A program made the translations under genes and the position numbers. The notes beneath the pieces are model-generated. The model searched no databases, was not told the DNA's origin, and saw only the letters and a list, made by a program, of their open reading frames with translations. From contig OW051497.1 of the NCBI GenBank assembly GCA_932521035.1, positions 1,550,001-1,614,000 of the forward strand: 64,000 nucleotides of DNA, given 5' to 3'. Positions 42,010-52,289 of this stretch are shown here, one piece after another (within the stretch, counting starts at the first letter, position 1; each line of letters begins with the position of its first letter). Source of the stretch: Oscheius dolichura. Its lineage: Eukaryota > Nematoda > Chromadorea > Rhabditida > Rhabditidae.

Positions 42010-43280
42010 ACATGTATCCATTTCGCGCTACTTTGACCCGTTCGACACGTTTTAGTCGTCATTTTTCGCTTTTCTTGGCCGGAAATTACAGTTTTCTTCG
42101 GGTTGCGATCAATTTAAGCCGCGTTTTTTCTTTCTCTCTTCATTTCAATTATCCTCTTTCCACTTTCAGTGTCTTATGAGATCTGCCACGAGGAGACCCT
42201 CGACTACCAGAAGAAGCGAACTTACGTCATCAAGGACCACAAGGACCACCACAGCGATGACCGCCACCGGCACAAGAGCCACAGCGACGAGCGCTACCAC
42301 CGCCACAGCGACGAGCGCTACCACCGCCACAGCGACGAGCGCTACAACCGCCACAGCGACGAGCGCTACCACAGCCACAGCCGGAGGAGCCACAGTCGCG
42401 GCCAGAGCGACCCTCCTCGTCAAGTCAAGTCGATGTTAGTCCGTACCATTTCGAATTTCGAGCTCCTAGTGGGGAGACCATTTCGCGCTACTTTGACCCG
42501 TTCGACACGTTTTAGTCGTCATTTTTCGCTTTTCTTGGCCGGAAATTACAGTTTTCTTCGGGTTGCGATCAATTTAAGCCGCGTTTTTTCTTTCTCTCTT
42601 CATTTCAATTATCCTCTTTCCATTTTCAGTGACCGATGATTAAACTTACGTCATCAAGGACCACAAGGACCACCACAGCGATGACCGCCACCGGCACAAG
42701 AGCCACAGCGACGAGCGCTACCACCGCCACAGCGACGAGTGCTACCACCGCCACAGCGACGAGCGCTACCACCGCCACAGCCGGAGGAGCCACAGTCGCG
42801 GCCAGAGCGACCCTCCTCGTCAAGTCAAGTCGATGTTAGTCCGTACCATTTCGAATTTCGAGCTCCTAGTGGGGAGACCATTTCGCGCTACTTTGACCCG
42901 TTCGACACGTTTTAGTCGTCATTTTTCGCTTTTCTTGGCCGGAAATTACAGTTTTCTTCGGGTTGCGATCAATTTAAGCCGCGTTTTTTCTTTCTCTCTT
43001 CATTTCAATTATCCTCTTTCCATTTTCAGTGACCGATGATTAAACTTACGTCATCAAGGACCACAAGGACCACCACAGCGATGACCGCCACCGGCACAAG
43101 AGCCACAGCGACGAGCGCTACCACCGCCACAGCGACGAGTGCTACCACCGCCACAGCGACGAGCGCTACCACCGCCACAGCCGGAGGAGCCACAGTCGCG
43201 GCCAGAGCGACCCTCCTCGTCAAGTCAAGTCGATGTTAGTCCGTACCATTTCGAATTTCGAGCTCCTAGTGGGGAGATCA
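42010..43280 (+). pseudogene. Array of three amplified Tra2 RS exons, right arm
   Basis: RS-exon units at 42170-42434, 42630-42834 and 43030-43234, each with TTTCAG acceptor, GTTAGT donor and the common spacer. Unit 1 carries four SDERYHRH-type octapeptides; units 2 and 3 carry three each, look identical to each other and lack the EICHEETLDYQ part. Stops occur in some phases at the 5' ends of the units, and no ATG or RRM is linked. The identity of units 2 and 3, spacers included, points to very recent unequal exchange or conversion. Confidence 0.85.
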
Positions 43281-43776
43281 CTTCAAATTTGAAGTAACAG
43301 CGGCTCCTAGCGCCTTTTCTTGATTCTTTCGGCCAATTTTTTGATCGAAAAGCGAAAATGGGTTAAATTACAAAGGGGGCGCTCCCGTTTTGGGCGTGAG
43401 CGGGCGTTTGCCGCTGTAGATCGGTCATTGCTAGGCCAATTTTGGCGATTCAAACACCAGCTCGGACAGTTTTTCAAGGCTAATCTGGTAAACTAAACTT
43501 TAGCCGAAATCGCTCGATAGAAAAGTTTGGATCACCACATATATTGATTTGGCCGAAATGAAGTTCGGGTTGCGTAATTTTACTTCAGTTACAGTCTTCC
43601 GACTTTTCTGTTGAGCGGTTCGAATTGAAACTTGGTCTACTAGATTCACGTTGAAAAACTGCGAAAGTGGCCATGAAATAATTGAATTACAGACCCAAGC
43701 CCCAGTTTACACCCAAAACGAGGCGCGGGGGTCCTTTGTTCATGAGCCCATTTACTCACTAATTTTTGACTTCTAG

Positions 43777-46700
43777 ACTGCCTACTTCAACACCCATTCT
43801 ACACTGATGCATATATGGATGGTATACTTAATGATTTGTCTCCATGCAACTCTATCAGCGGTGATTTCATGATGAACGGAGGCAAACTAGGTCACCCGAT
43901 TCAATTTGACTATGAACCTGCTTGTCTGTACCTTGAAAACGTGGACATGACAGGCTTCCAACTACTGAACAAATATGACGTGCGAAACGGCTCAAGGCCG
44001 CAAGGAACAGAGAAATGTGTAAATGGCACAACGTCAAAGATCATCAACAATAAGAATTTATGCGGATATGAAGTTGAACGGATGCAGGAATATTTCGCCA
44101 ACCCGTCGGCGGTGAAAATTCAACAGTATGAATCCTGCTGTAAGTTTGGATCTTCTTTTTGTAATTTCGAAACATTTTCAGTCCTAAACTGCGCATCCCA
44201 GACTGAACTTGATGAGAAATACTACATGTGCCGTACAGTAGAGGTGGCTGCTAACATTGCCAGCTGGTTTAATAGCGCCGGTATGGACATGAAGCGTGAG
44301 AACCTCATATCAGCCACTGGACTGCTTGACCGGTATTCTGTCGAGAACAATCTCATTGCCTAATTTAACAGATGCTTATGGTATGTTGATCTGTTTGAAA
44401 AGTTATGTTCCCATTTATAGAGATAAAAATTGTGTCTGGTACCATGCTGAAAGAAATTGATCTGCCGCAATTGCGAAACATTGAAAAGCTAACGATTACT
44501 GGCAATACGAAGCTGACAAAGATTAATCTGGGGAATTTGATCAGCATAGACGAGCTGTATATCAACGACAACCGGATATCAATGTGAAGAAGAAATTGGA
44601 AATGAAGGACAGTCTGCCGTTCGAGAAGATGAAGACGCTTCCCTTTTCCATTCCCTTTGACTACCAGTCAAATGTCCATTGTGTCCTGAACAAGAGCTCC
44701 GCTGTTACCAGCTTCGAAGAGATGGCCCTGTGTACAGTAATCCACGGCAACCTGAGGCTGAGAGGCAGAAATTGGGGCAGGTCAAATGCCAGCCTGGTCC
44801 AAGTCAAGGAACTTCACGGTTGCCTCAATGTGGAGGGAACCGATCTTTGGGACCTGGACTTTTTGCTGAAAAGGAGCCACCACACTACGGCCAACAATAA
44901 GGTATGACGGTAGCCTGTACAATGCGCCGGTTGGATGTTTCTTGCAGAGCCTCACCAACCTCTTTTTTCACACCCTTTTGATCCAAAACTGCCCCTAATC
45001 ATTTCTTTCCAGAAGACGATGTTCCACTGCAGCAATTATCACCAATTTAAGAACAACTCGCACCTGTGTCCGACACGCTACGATAGTTTCAGTGATAAGG
45101 TCAAATCTGTGGGCGACAGTATTGATTGCGGTAAGTTTCTTCATAATTCCTACCACAAGAACCCGCTTACAGATAGGATTTGCGATTCTATAAACAACCG
45201 TGCTTGTTCCGGTGTTGACTATGATTTGACAATTGACGACAAAGTCGATACCAGCTATCTCCGGCAGTTGAAAATGATTCGAGGTCGGCTCGTCATCACC
45301 GGGACCAGCTTCAAGGAACTGGAATTTCCCCAACTTCGGAGTATTGGCAGCATCGATAGTGAGCACCTCTTTATTATAATCTTACTGTATCCTCCTACTT
45401 TCAGCACCGGTTCTTACCGTTTTCAGTAATCCGAGCCTGACGTCATTGAGAATGCCGCACATCCAAGGAATTATTGCGAGGAGTGACGGCCGGCCGATAG
45501 TCTACCTCGAAAATAAGACGGAACTCGCCGATTTGTCCCTGTTTCTCCCGTCCGGAATGGAGTGCACAACTTCGAAGAATGGAACCTGTTACCACGATGA
45601 CCGTTTCCCAATTTCAAATATAACAGATGCCAGCTGGAGGTTGTGGGAGTTGGCGCTGCTCGGCGGCTGCCCGGCGGCTGCCCCGCGGTGGCCAGCCTCC
45701 TTTGTATTGTCTGTCTCGTCTGGTGTCTTCATCGTCGCGAAAAGAGGACTGATGTATATCTATTTCAAACAGTTCAGAGGTACTTAATTTATCTAGTAGA
45801 GTATAATTTGGAATACTGCAGGCTACGAGCTGGCCCCGTTGGTATACGAGCGTGTGCCGTTCTTGAAGACGGATATGAAGCCGATTCTCAATCAGATTAT
45901 CTGTAACGGATTGATGCGCTATAATTTGATCAACTGGCGACAGAGATTCCTCGAACAACCGGACGAGAGGATGGATTATTTCGGTGGGTTGGGGAAATTA
46001 TTGGAGCAATTGCTACCGTACCCTTTGGACTAATGAATGCTGAAATTTCAGCTGCCCGCTATCCCTACAACAAGATGGCCTTCTACCTGTGCACGTTCGA
46101 CCTTAAGGTGCCCGGCTCGTTTGACCGCTTCTACGACAAGCTGAAGACGATGATAGTCGAGAAGAAGGAGCAACTGGGACGGAAAAGAATAACCCCAGCC
46201 AAGCCGAAGAGGTTAAAATATCCACGGAAGCTGAGAACTCTACACATTCTACACGTTGGAGACGACTGGGAGCAGAGGACACTGACCGACCCGGAGAGTG
46301 AACAGCGCTCTATTGAGGTACCGTAACCTGCTGGATTACTGTAGTTAGAAGTTTCAGATTGTTCGGAAATGCGGCCTTGTCTACTACAACAAAGCCGAAA
46401 TGAAAGAAAGCAAACAGAAGAAAGACTTGCCGCCCAGGCCGCCGAAGACGGGAAGCAAAGTTGTCAGCCAGCTGGTTCAAGTCACACTGAAAGATAAGCA
46501 GAAGAAGGAGGAGATCGAAATGGACCGGATAGAAATGACCGTAACTCCCTTGCCTACTCCGATGAGTGGACAGTTTTGGGGTGAGTCGGGGTTACTGTAG
46601 CCTAATTTCAAAAATTTCAGATTGGAACTTTGTCAATTGGTTCCATTTGATTTATCTCGTCAACCGCTACAAGGGCATAATACACACGGATAATCCTCAA

Positions 46701-47486
46701 TATTTCATCTCGATAAATATGATAATGGCCACGTGGAGCGTGCTGTTGAATCGGAATTGGCGCCACAATTATGACAATGATAATTTGATTGAATTCGGCG
46801 AAGGAATGTACAAGCGCTACCGGGCCCACTACAATCCGGAATCGGATCCGATTGACTCGTGGCTGATGTGGGTCAATGCTGTGACCTCGTACTACGTGGC
46901 GCTGATACCGAAAGCCGATTCTTATACGGAAAAAGAAGCCTATCTATTCCGCTTTGATATTGATCTCTTCGGCCGGGATGACCCGTGGAAGATGAACCAG
47001 CGGCGGACGGAAAGAGTCAAGCAGAAGGCTACCATAATCTATTGGCACGAGGAGCAGGAGATCCCCCTGGATGAGGAGCAGCCCTTCACGGAGACTATTA
47101 AACTGCGACTGGAAGAGCCGAGGCCCGATTTTGTCTGGGAAGGAATATTTCCCGGAGAAGCCGGACGACGATGTAGAGGAGCTGCTCGGGAAGAATCCGG
47201 ACGGCGGCCAGGTCAAGATTCCCAAAGCGCCGAAGAGACACTCGATGGATATTCGAATCAAGAAGAAGCAGAGACTGGACGAGGAATAGAAGGAGAAGCA
47301 AAAGGAGATGGGACGGCTAACCTCGCGAGAGCAGCAGAGGAAGACCCGGCTGGAGAAGTCCCGAGCAGAGACGGAGAAGGAGACGACTGGAAGGGAGTCG
47401 GAGACGGAAATAGAGACGCCGATGAAGACGCCGATGAAGGAGACCTTGAGGGCAAAATCGTCAATGATCGGGTCGGAAAAGGATAG
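43777..47486 (+). CDS. Receptor L-domain membrane protein L3, right arm
   Basis: Exons with good sites include 43777-44139, 44182-44295, 44421-44556, 44613-44901, 45013-45130, 45173-45358, 45405-45779, 45822-45983, 46052-46317, 46358-46580 and 46621-47486. The ectodomain has L-domain strands (LKEIDLPQLRNIEKLTITG, YLRQLKMIRGRLVITG) and many cysteines. After WRLWELALLGG comes one hydrophobic segment, then a large cytoplasmic region with no known motif (DWNFVNWFHLIYLVNRY, WRHNYDNDNLIEFGEGMYKR). A 56-nt intron at 44557-44612 removes an apparent frameshift. The signal peptide exon was not found upstream, so the 5' end may be lost. Near 47140 a second frame also opens (YFPEKPDDDVEELLGKNP). The cytoplasmic region is unlike a kinase. 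Confidence 0.65.
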
Positions 47487-47497
47487 CTCAATGTCGA

Positions 47498-47503
47498 AAT
47501 AAA
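47498..47503 (+). terminator. Polyadenylation signal of L3
   Basis: AATAAA only 12 bases after the frame-1 stop, overlapping the TAA of the alternative frame. It lies outside the duplicated arm, so only the right copy of L3 has it. Confidence 0.5.
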
Positions 47504-47833
47504 TTTCACTCGCCAAGAAACGTCGAATAATTGAATTGTCCGTTTTTTTCTCGGTTGTCGTTCTTTTCTGCTATCTTCTTCTTTGTTTTTCTTCTTCACA
47601 TAGGACTTCTGATTTCACTTTGTAAGACAGTCCACGTGTAAGTAGGCCTTTCCTGACAAGATTGCTCCAGTGACTGAATAGAAATCTAGAAATGTTGCCT
47701 CAGTTTTCCGCTCCCAGACTGAAAAATTCGGCTAAAACTGGCAGACGACGATGCTCAATGGTCTTTCCCATATATATCAGCACCCATTTCCGATTATGCC
47801 AAGCTCCGCTCAAGCTCTGAATGGCTTGCCGGC

Positions 47834-49249
47834 GGGCATTCGTCACAACTCGCGGGTATTCGTCACAAAACCTGGTTGTTTAACCTTTTTATTCATTCTG
47901 TTCATGTTTTCTCAAGAATGAGAACCAGGAGGGTTTCCAAAATTCATTCCTTTCTCTAAAATATTACTTGTTCTGGAGAGTAACAGTCATTTAAACTGAT
48001 TGCTCTCTGTATTAAGGCGTTCTTTATGCCGAATACCGATAACAAACATGGGATTAAACAAGGAAAACGTATACTTTTGCAAAAATGCCGTGCAATCTGC
48101 TATATTACTCTGTCTACGCGCACTTCTCTTGATACTACGATACTACGAACCGTTTGTTCTACAATACCATGAGAAATAGGTCTTCTTCCTTGTACGCCCT
48201 TCATCTCCCGTTAGTTTTCGCCCCGTTATTAGTTTCGGAAATCTTGTTCTTTAGAAATAAAAAGGTATATGACAAGACCAGATTCTTCTATGAATCTGTC
48301 CAGAGAACAGAGCAATCCTTTGATTAGTCTGTTCTATTCAAAGAAATGCTTTACTGTGTTCCAGTTTTGGGAGGTGAGGCCCTCTCTTACCTTTGCTCGA
48401 TAGACCGGGTAAGAATTTTAGGTCTACTCGTTCGTATCGGTAATGTATCCAAATGAATAGCACAAGGTATTACGATGGTCAACACGTCCTTCTTTGTTTC
48501 CCTACACAGCAGTTTATATCGACTGTCATATTATATTTTTTAAATGAATCCGTTGTGAGCAGATCAAGCCTATACCAATCATTGTTTCGTAATGTTAGCT
48601 CTGTGGCAGATAATTCCTATTTCTTGTGAACATTCAAACTGTACCGAGCAGAAACTAAATTCATCACAGACTTTACAAGGTTTTGAAATGTTATTTTGAT
48701 AGTAGTTAACAAAAATCGCTTACAACCTGCCTGTTTATATTTGCGCACTACCGTAATTATTTCCCAATCATTGATTCTATCCGGGGACTTTCGTCCAACG
48801 AACTCGCCAGAGAGCATCTTTTTCTCCCAAAACAGAATATTGGTCCTCAAACCAGCAACTGGTGCATTGTTCTACGAAATGCTGTATTTGAGAAACTATC
48901 CTGCTAGGCAAGAGTTCTTCCGCACATCTGGCCTGATTTTTTTAAAGGGAACGCCTTCGCGAACCAATGAGCGGTGGCAAAAGAGATTTTATGGGAGGAG
49001 AAAGTTACAGAAGGAATAAGACAGTTTGTTATCGGTATTCGGCATAAAGAACGCCTTAATACAGAGATCAATCAGTTTAAATGACTGTTACTCTCCAGAA
49101 CAAGCAATATTTTAGAGAAAGGAATGAATTTTGGAAAGATTTAACCCTCCTGGTTCTCATTCTTGAGAAAACATGAACAGAATGAATAAAAAGGGAAAAA
49201 AACAACCAGGTTTTGTGACGAATGCCCGCGAGTTGTGACGAATTCCCGC
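47834..49249. mobile_element. DNA element with long terminal inverted repeats
   Basis: About 1.4 kb. The ends are inverted repeats of about 220 bp: GCGGGCATTCGTCACAACTC, AACCTGGTTG, TCATGTTTTCTCAAGAATGA, AGTAACAGTCATTTAAACTG and GTTCTTTATGCCGAATACCG occur on the left, and their complements at about 49030-49249. Each tip carries two GTGACGAATnCCCGCG units. The interior (48060-49030) has only short unrecognised frames, so the element is probably non-autonomous. I could not define a target-site duplication with confidence. Confidence 0.75.
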
Positions 49250-49370
49250 GGGCATTCGTCCCCGGAGTCGTTTAATTGGCCATGCCATAGATATTTTTTT
49301 AGGCTATTTGCCCTCTAGGCCGCTTCAACCCATAAAAAAGTGAAAACATGACTCTTTCTTCACCTACTTC

Positions 49371-49649
49371 ATGAATTCCTCTGGCAGATGGCCTAAGCGT
49401 AAAGACAAACTCAAAGTAATCAGTGTTGAAGAAAGCCAGAATACATTTACTACAGTTTGTGGGCAATGGAATTATGTGACTACAGATTTACACCTCCGCT
49501 ACCAGCAATGGAAAAGATATACGGCTTACAACAGATTGATAACACTAGTGGATTCAAAGGCAGCAAAAGGAAAGGAAACCTCTTCTATCTGGGTACTCAC
49601 AGACAATTCAGATTCCTTCTTAGCTAGTGCTCTTCCTGAATACTTTTAA
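49371..49649 (+). CDS. Short open frame, unrecognised
   Basis: ATG 49371 to TAA 49647, 92 codons (MNSSGRWPKRKDKLKVISVE, then QNTFTTVCGQWNYVTTDLHL). It lies directly beside the DNA element at 47834-49249. Composition is plausible for protein, but I see no motif or splice partner. Confidence 0.25.
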   Translation: MNSSGRWPKRKDKLKVISVEESQNTFTTVCGQWNYVTTDLHLRYQQWKRYTAYNRLITLVDSKAAKGKETSSIWVLTDNSDSFLASALPEYF

Positions 49650-50410
49650 TGCTTGCTAAATGTCCATACAAATTTACATGGTAATAAATACCGTCGACAG
49701 CATACACTGAACGTTGAATTGGAATAATCGAGGTACTTATAATAATAAATGTAGGAATTTACTGCCAGATAGCTACTTTTATGTACCCTTGCGACAAAAG
49801 GGTAAATTTCCCTGTCTCTCCTTTCGTAAGGGACAACAGTCAGCCCGCCAAAAAAAATTATCTTCAACCATGGTGTGATCAGTGATAATATGCCAATACT
49901 CGAAGCCGGTGGGAAATTACGAGGTCAACGCGGATTGTACAGCTGTGGGCACGGGCGCAAAGATCCCTGATGTGCAATTCAAAAAGGCAGAAAACTTGAG
50001 GATTCATTTGTTAGATCCCAAAAAACATCGATAAGACTGATTAAATTATTAGGTATGCTGCGGAATGTTGCTATTTGTGGAAAGGTGTGGACAATTGAAA
50101 GGCATTTTAAGTGAACGCGGGAAAGAGTACTTTTTAAACAAAGGGCATAGACAGCGGAACCGTCCAGAATGAACATCAAAAAGAGACAAGCAATGTACTT
50201 TCCCACTCATGTGAATCACTCAATATACTTTATTACCTAATTACCAGCCATAAAACACTCGTAGTGAGAAGAAAAAATAGTCTGGGGGTAATTATCACAT
50301 AGAGAGCTTTTCATTAATTGTTTCGTCGCTTTCAACGGTCCGGAGAATGGGTATCTCAATAAAGCCGGGAATTCTGAAAGACGTACCAGTATTTATAAAC
50401 GAATGTTAGC
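49650..50410. other. AT-rich spacer, no gene seen
   Basis: Downstream flank of the K+ channel gene (minus strand). A minus-strand frame at 49979-50206 has no motif. Confidence 0.4.
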
Positions 50411-52289
50411 TCACATTTCCGTCTCGTCGAAGAGCGCATAATCCACTTCATATTTGCACCGCTTCTCATTCAGAAATACCATATTTTTGAACCTGAACTT
50501 GCTTTTTATATACACAAATGAAGCCGTGTAACCTCCGTCCCCAAGAGATTTCATCAGGGAGGAAAGATGACCTCGCTTGAATCGTGGCTCCAGTGGTTTC
50601 GTCCGTCCCTTCGACTATCATTATCAATTCAAAATCCGTGTTCTAAACACCCTCTTAGCTAAAAAGTGGATGAATACGGTACCAGGAGCTCGTTCCTCGA
50701 TTTTCCAAAGAATGGGGACTTCTGGTCTATGATGTGGCGAATTGTTATGGGCCAGAGGAGTAATACCGGGTCGTAGCCGACTTTAATCTCACGCAACCCG
50801 AGGAGTTCACGCTTTCCGCACTGAAAATGATCTCATTCAGTGCACAAGCTTATAAAATGGATGCAAAGTTTGTAGAAAAACAGACCTCTGTTCTACAGGT
50901 AGCATAGAAGAGTTTGACATGTGAGCCGGCAAAGAAGAGCTGGTCCTGAATGTCAGCCAGGCGGAAGGTCATCGCCATCCGGGCGTCTTCTTCATTCAAC
51001 GGTCCGATTAAGGCATTATTCGAGAATCGTATCTCCTAAAGGCTTGACTCTTTGTTTCCGAAATATTTCAACCTGCTTTCTTTTTTTCGCCCTTAGAATC
51101 TTAGCAATGACTAGACCGCCCAGAACGGTTTGAAGCAATTGACCGACGACCATTTGAATGACCAAGGTAATGGTAGCCGGGGGGCAACTGCCTGTCGGAT
51201 AGCGGAAACCATACCCAATTGTAGCTTGCGATTCAAGACTGAAAATGTGCTATTAGGAAAATATGGGGAGTGTTCAAACCTGTAGAGGAGAGCACCGATA
51301 AAAGTCTCCACATTGGCTATGCAGGTGTTTGGATCGCTTTTCGCCCTCTGAAAGAAAGGTATTAGCCAGGAGCCGCACCTTCTACCCAATTCCCCCTTCT
51401 AAATCTTGTCATTGCATTTTCTAGCTAAAAATGATGACCGAGACTTTTCCAGTAGGGTTCTTACAGACACATTCTCTCAGAAAGTACTCAGCAGGGAACC
51501 GATTAGACAGACCAAAAGTGATCTCTAGTCTTTGTTACACCACTTCCTCCAAGAGTATACTTTGGTCTGTTTGCTGTCTGATTCATATGAGGGAAAGATG
51601 AAAAGAAGCGAGGTGCATGTTGCACCACGGATAAATCACGGGGACGATTTGAATCGTTCGTGATATTTCGAAGAGGATACAGGGGACGGAAAGTGAAGAT
51701 AGGCTGATCTGTTTCTAGCATACACCCTTACAGTACATTCTACGCATCGGTTTCCCCAAACTTTCTTACTCACCGTCTGGATATGGATGATATGAATAAC
51801 GTAGTAGATTGTTGCAAAGAGCAGCCAAGATACAATGTAACCAGCGAAAAATATGGCCAACATTGTCCGCCAACGACATTCCAATGTGAGGAGGAACCAA
51901 TTTCTGAAGTGGGTAATCTAGTAATGTTAGTAACTCAGTCTTTTGCAGTAAGGTAACTTCATTTTTATAATTAGCGTTTGGGAAAAGGGAGTAGCGAGCA
52001 TATTTCGCGTGATTTGCTCGTTCTGTATGCAAAAAACGCATAAACGGCTTACTACAAGGAGCTTCAACTATTTTTCAGCCATTTACTAGATTGATAATGG
52101 ATACCAAAGATGATTTAAAGGTTGGACAAACCTGGCGTTGACGCGGAGCTTCCTTGATCCCATATTACTAGCAATAAGCGGCTGCCCATCTTTGGCTACG
52201 AGCCTCGGCTTTCGTTGTCGTTTTGTTCTGTTCCAGACTGAATCGGAAATGGATCCTAGACCGGACTGAATGGAGTGGGATACCCTCAT
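50411..52289 (-). CDS. Inward-rectifier potassium channel (Kir)
   Basis: Eight exons, total 1002 nt, 333 residues: 52289-52132, 51903-51774, 51347-51280, 51238-51073, 51035-50886, 50820-50683, 50642-50533 and 50492-50411. The order is Kir N-terminus ([12 protein letters not shown]), M1 ([20 protein letters not shown]), pore helix ([14 protein letters not shown]), filter TIGYGFR, M2 ([20 protein letters not shown]) and the cytoplasmic immunoglobulin-like domain ([57 protein letters not shown]). All family blocks are present. Tetramers pass K+ inward and set resting potential. Introns of 37 and 40 nt had to be found to keep the frame. The C-terminus ends soon after the last strand, so long regulatory tails are absent. 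Confidence 0.92.

Larger units (their letters stand above)
40930..46917. repeat. Right arm of large inverted repeat
   Basis: Reverse complement of 31160-37640. Within it the order from the spacer outward is PH-gene 3' end, kinase exon, Tra2 promoter fragment, three RS exons, L3 gene. At 46917 the match ends while L3 continues, so this arm's flank is the source-like one and the left arm is the truncated copy. Confidence 0.92.

Noticed and set aside
44550..44615. Frameshift in L3 shared by both arms
   Set aside because: A 56-nt intron (44557-44612) with a GTATAT donor restores the frame, so a mutation need not be assumed.
31160..46917. CRISPR or other prokaryotic defence-type repeat array
   Set aside because: The repeats are exons with eukaryotic splice sites, in a nematode gene context.
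50500..50545. +1 frameshift in the Kir gene near its C-terminus
   Set aside because: A 40-nt intron (50493-50532) restores an exact family match.
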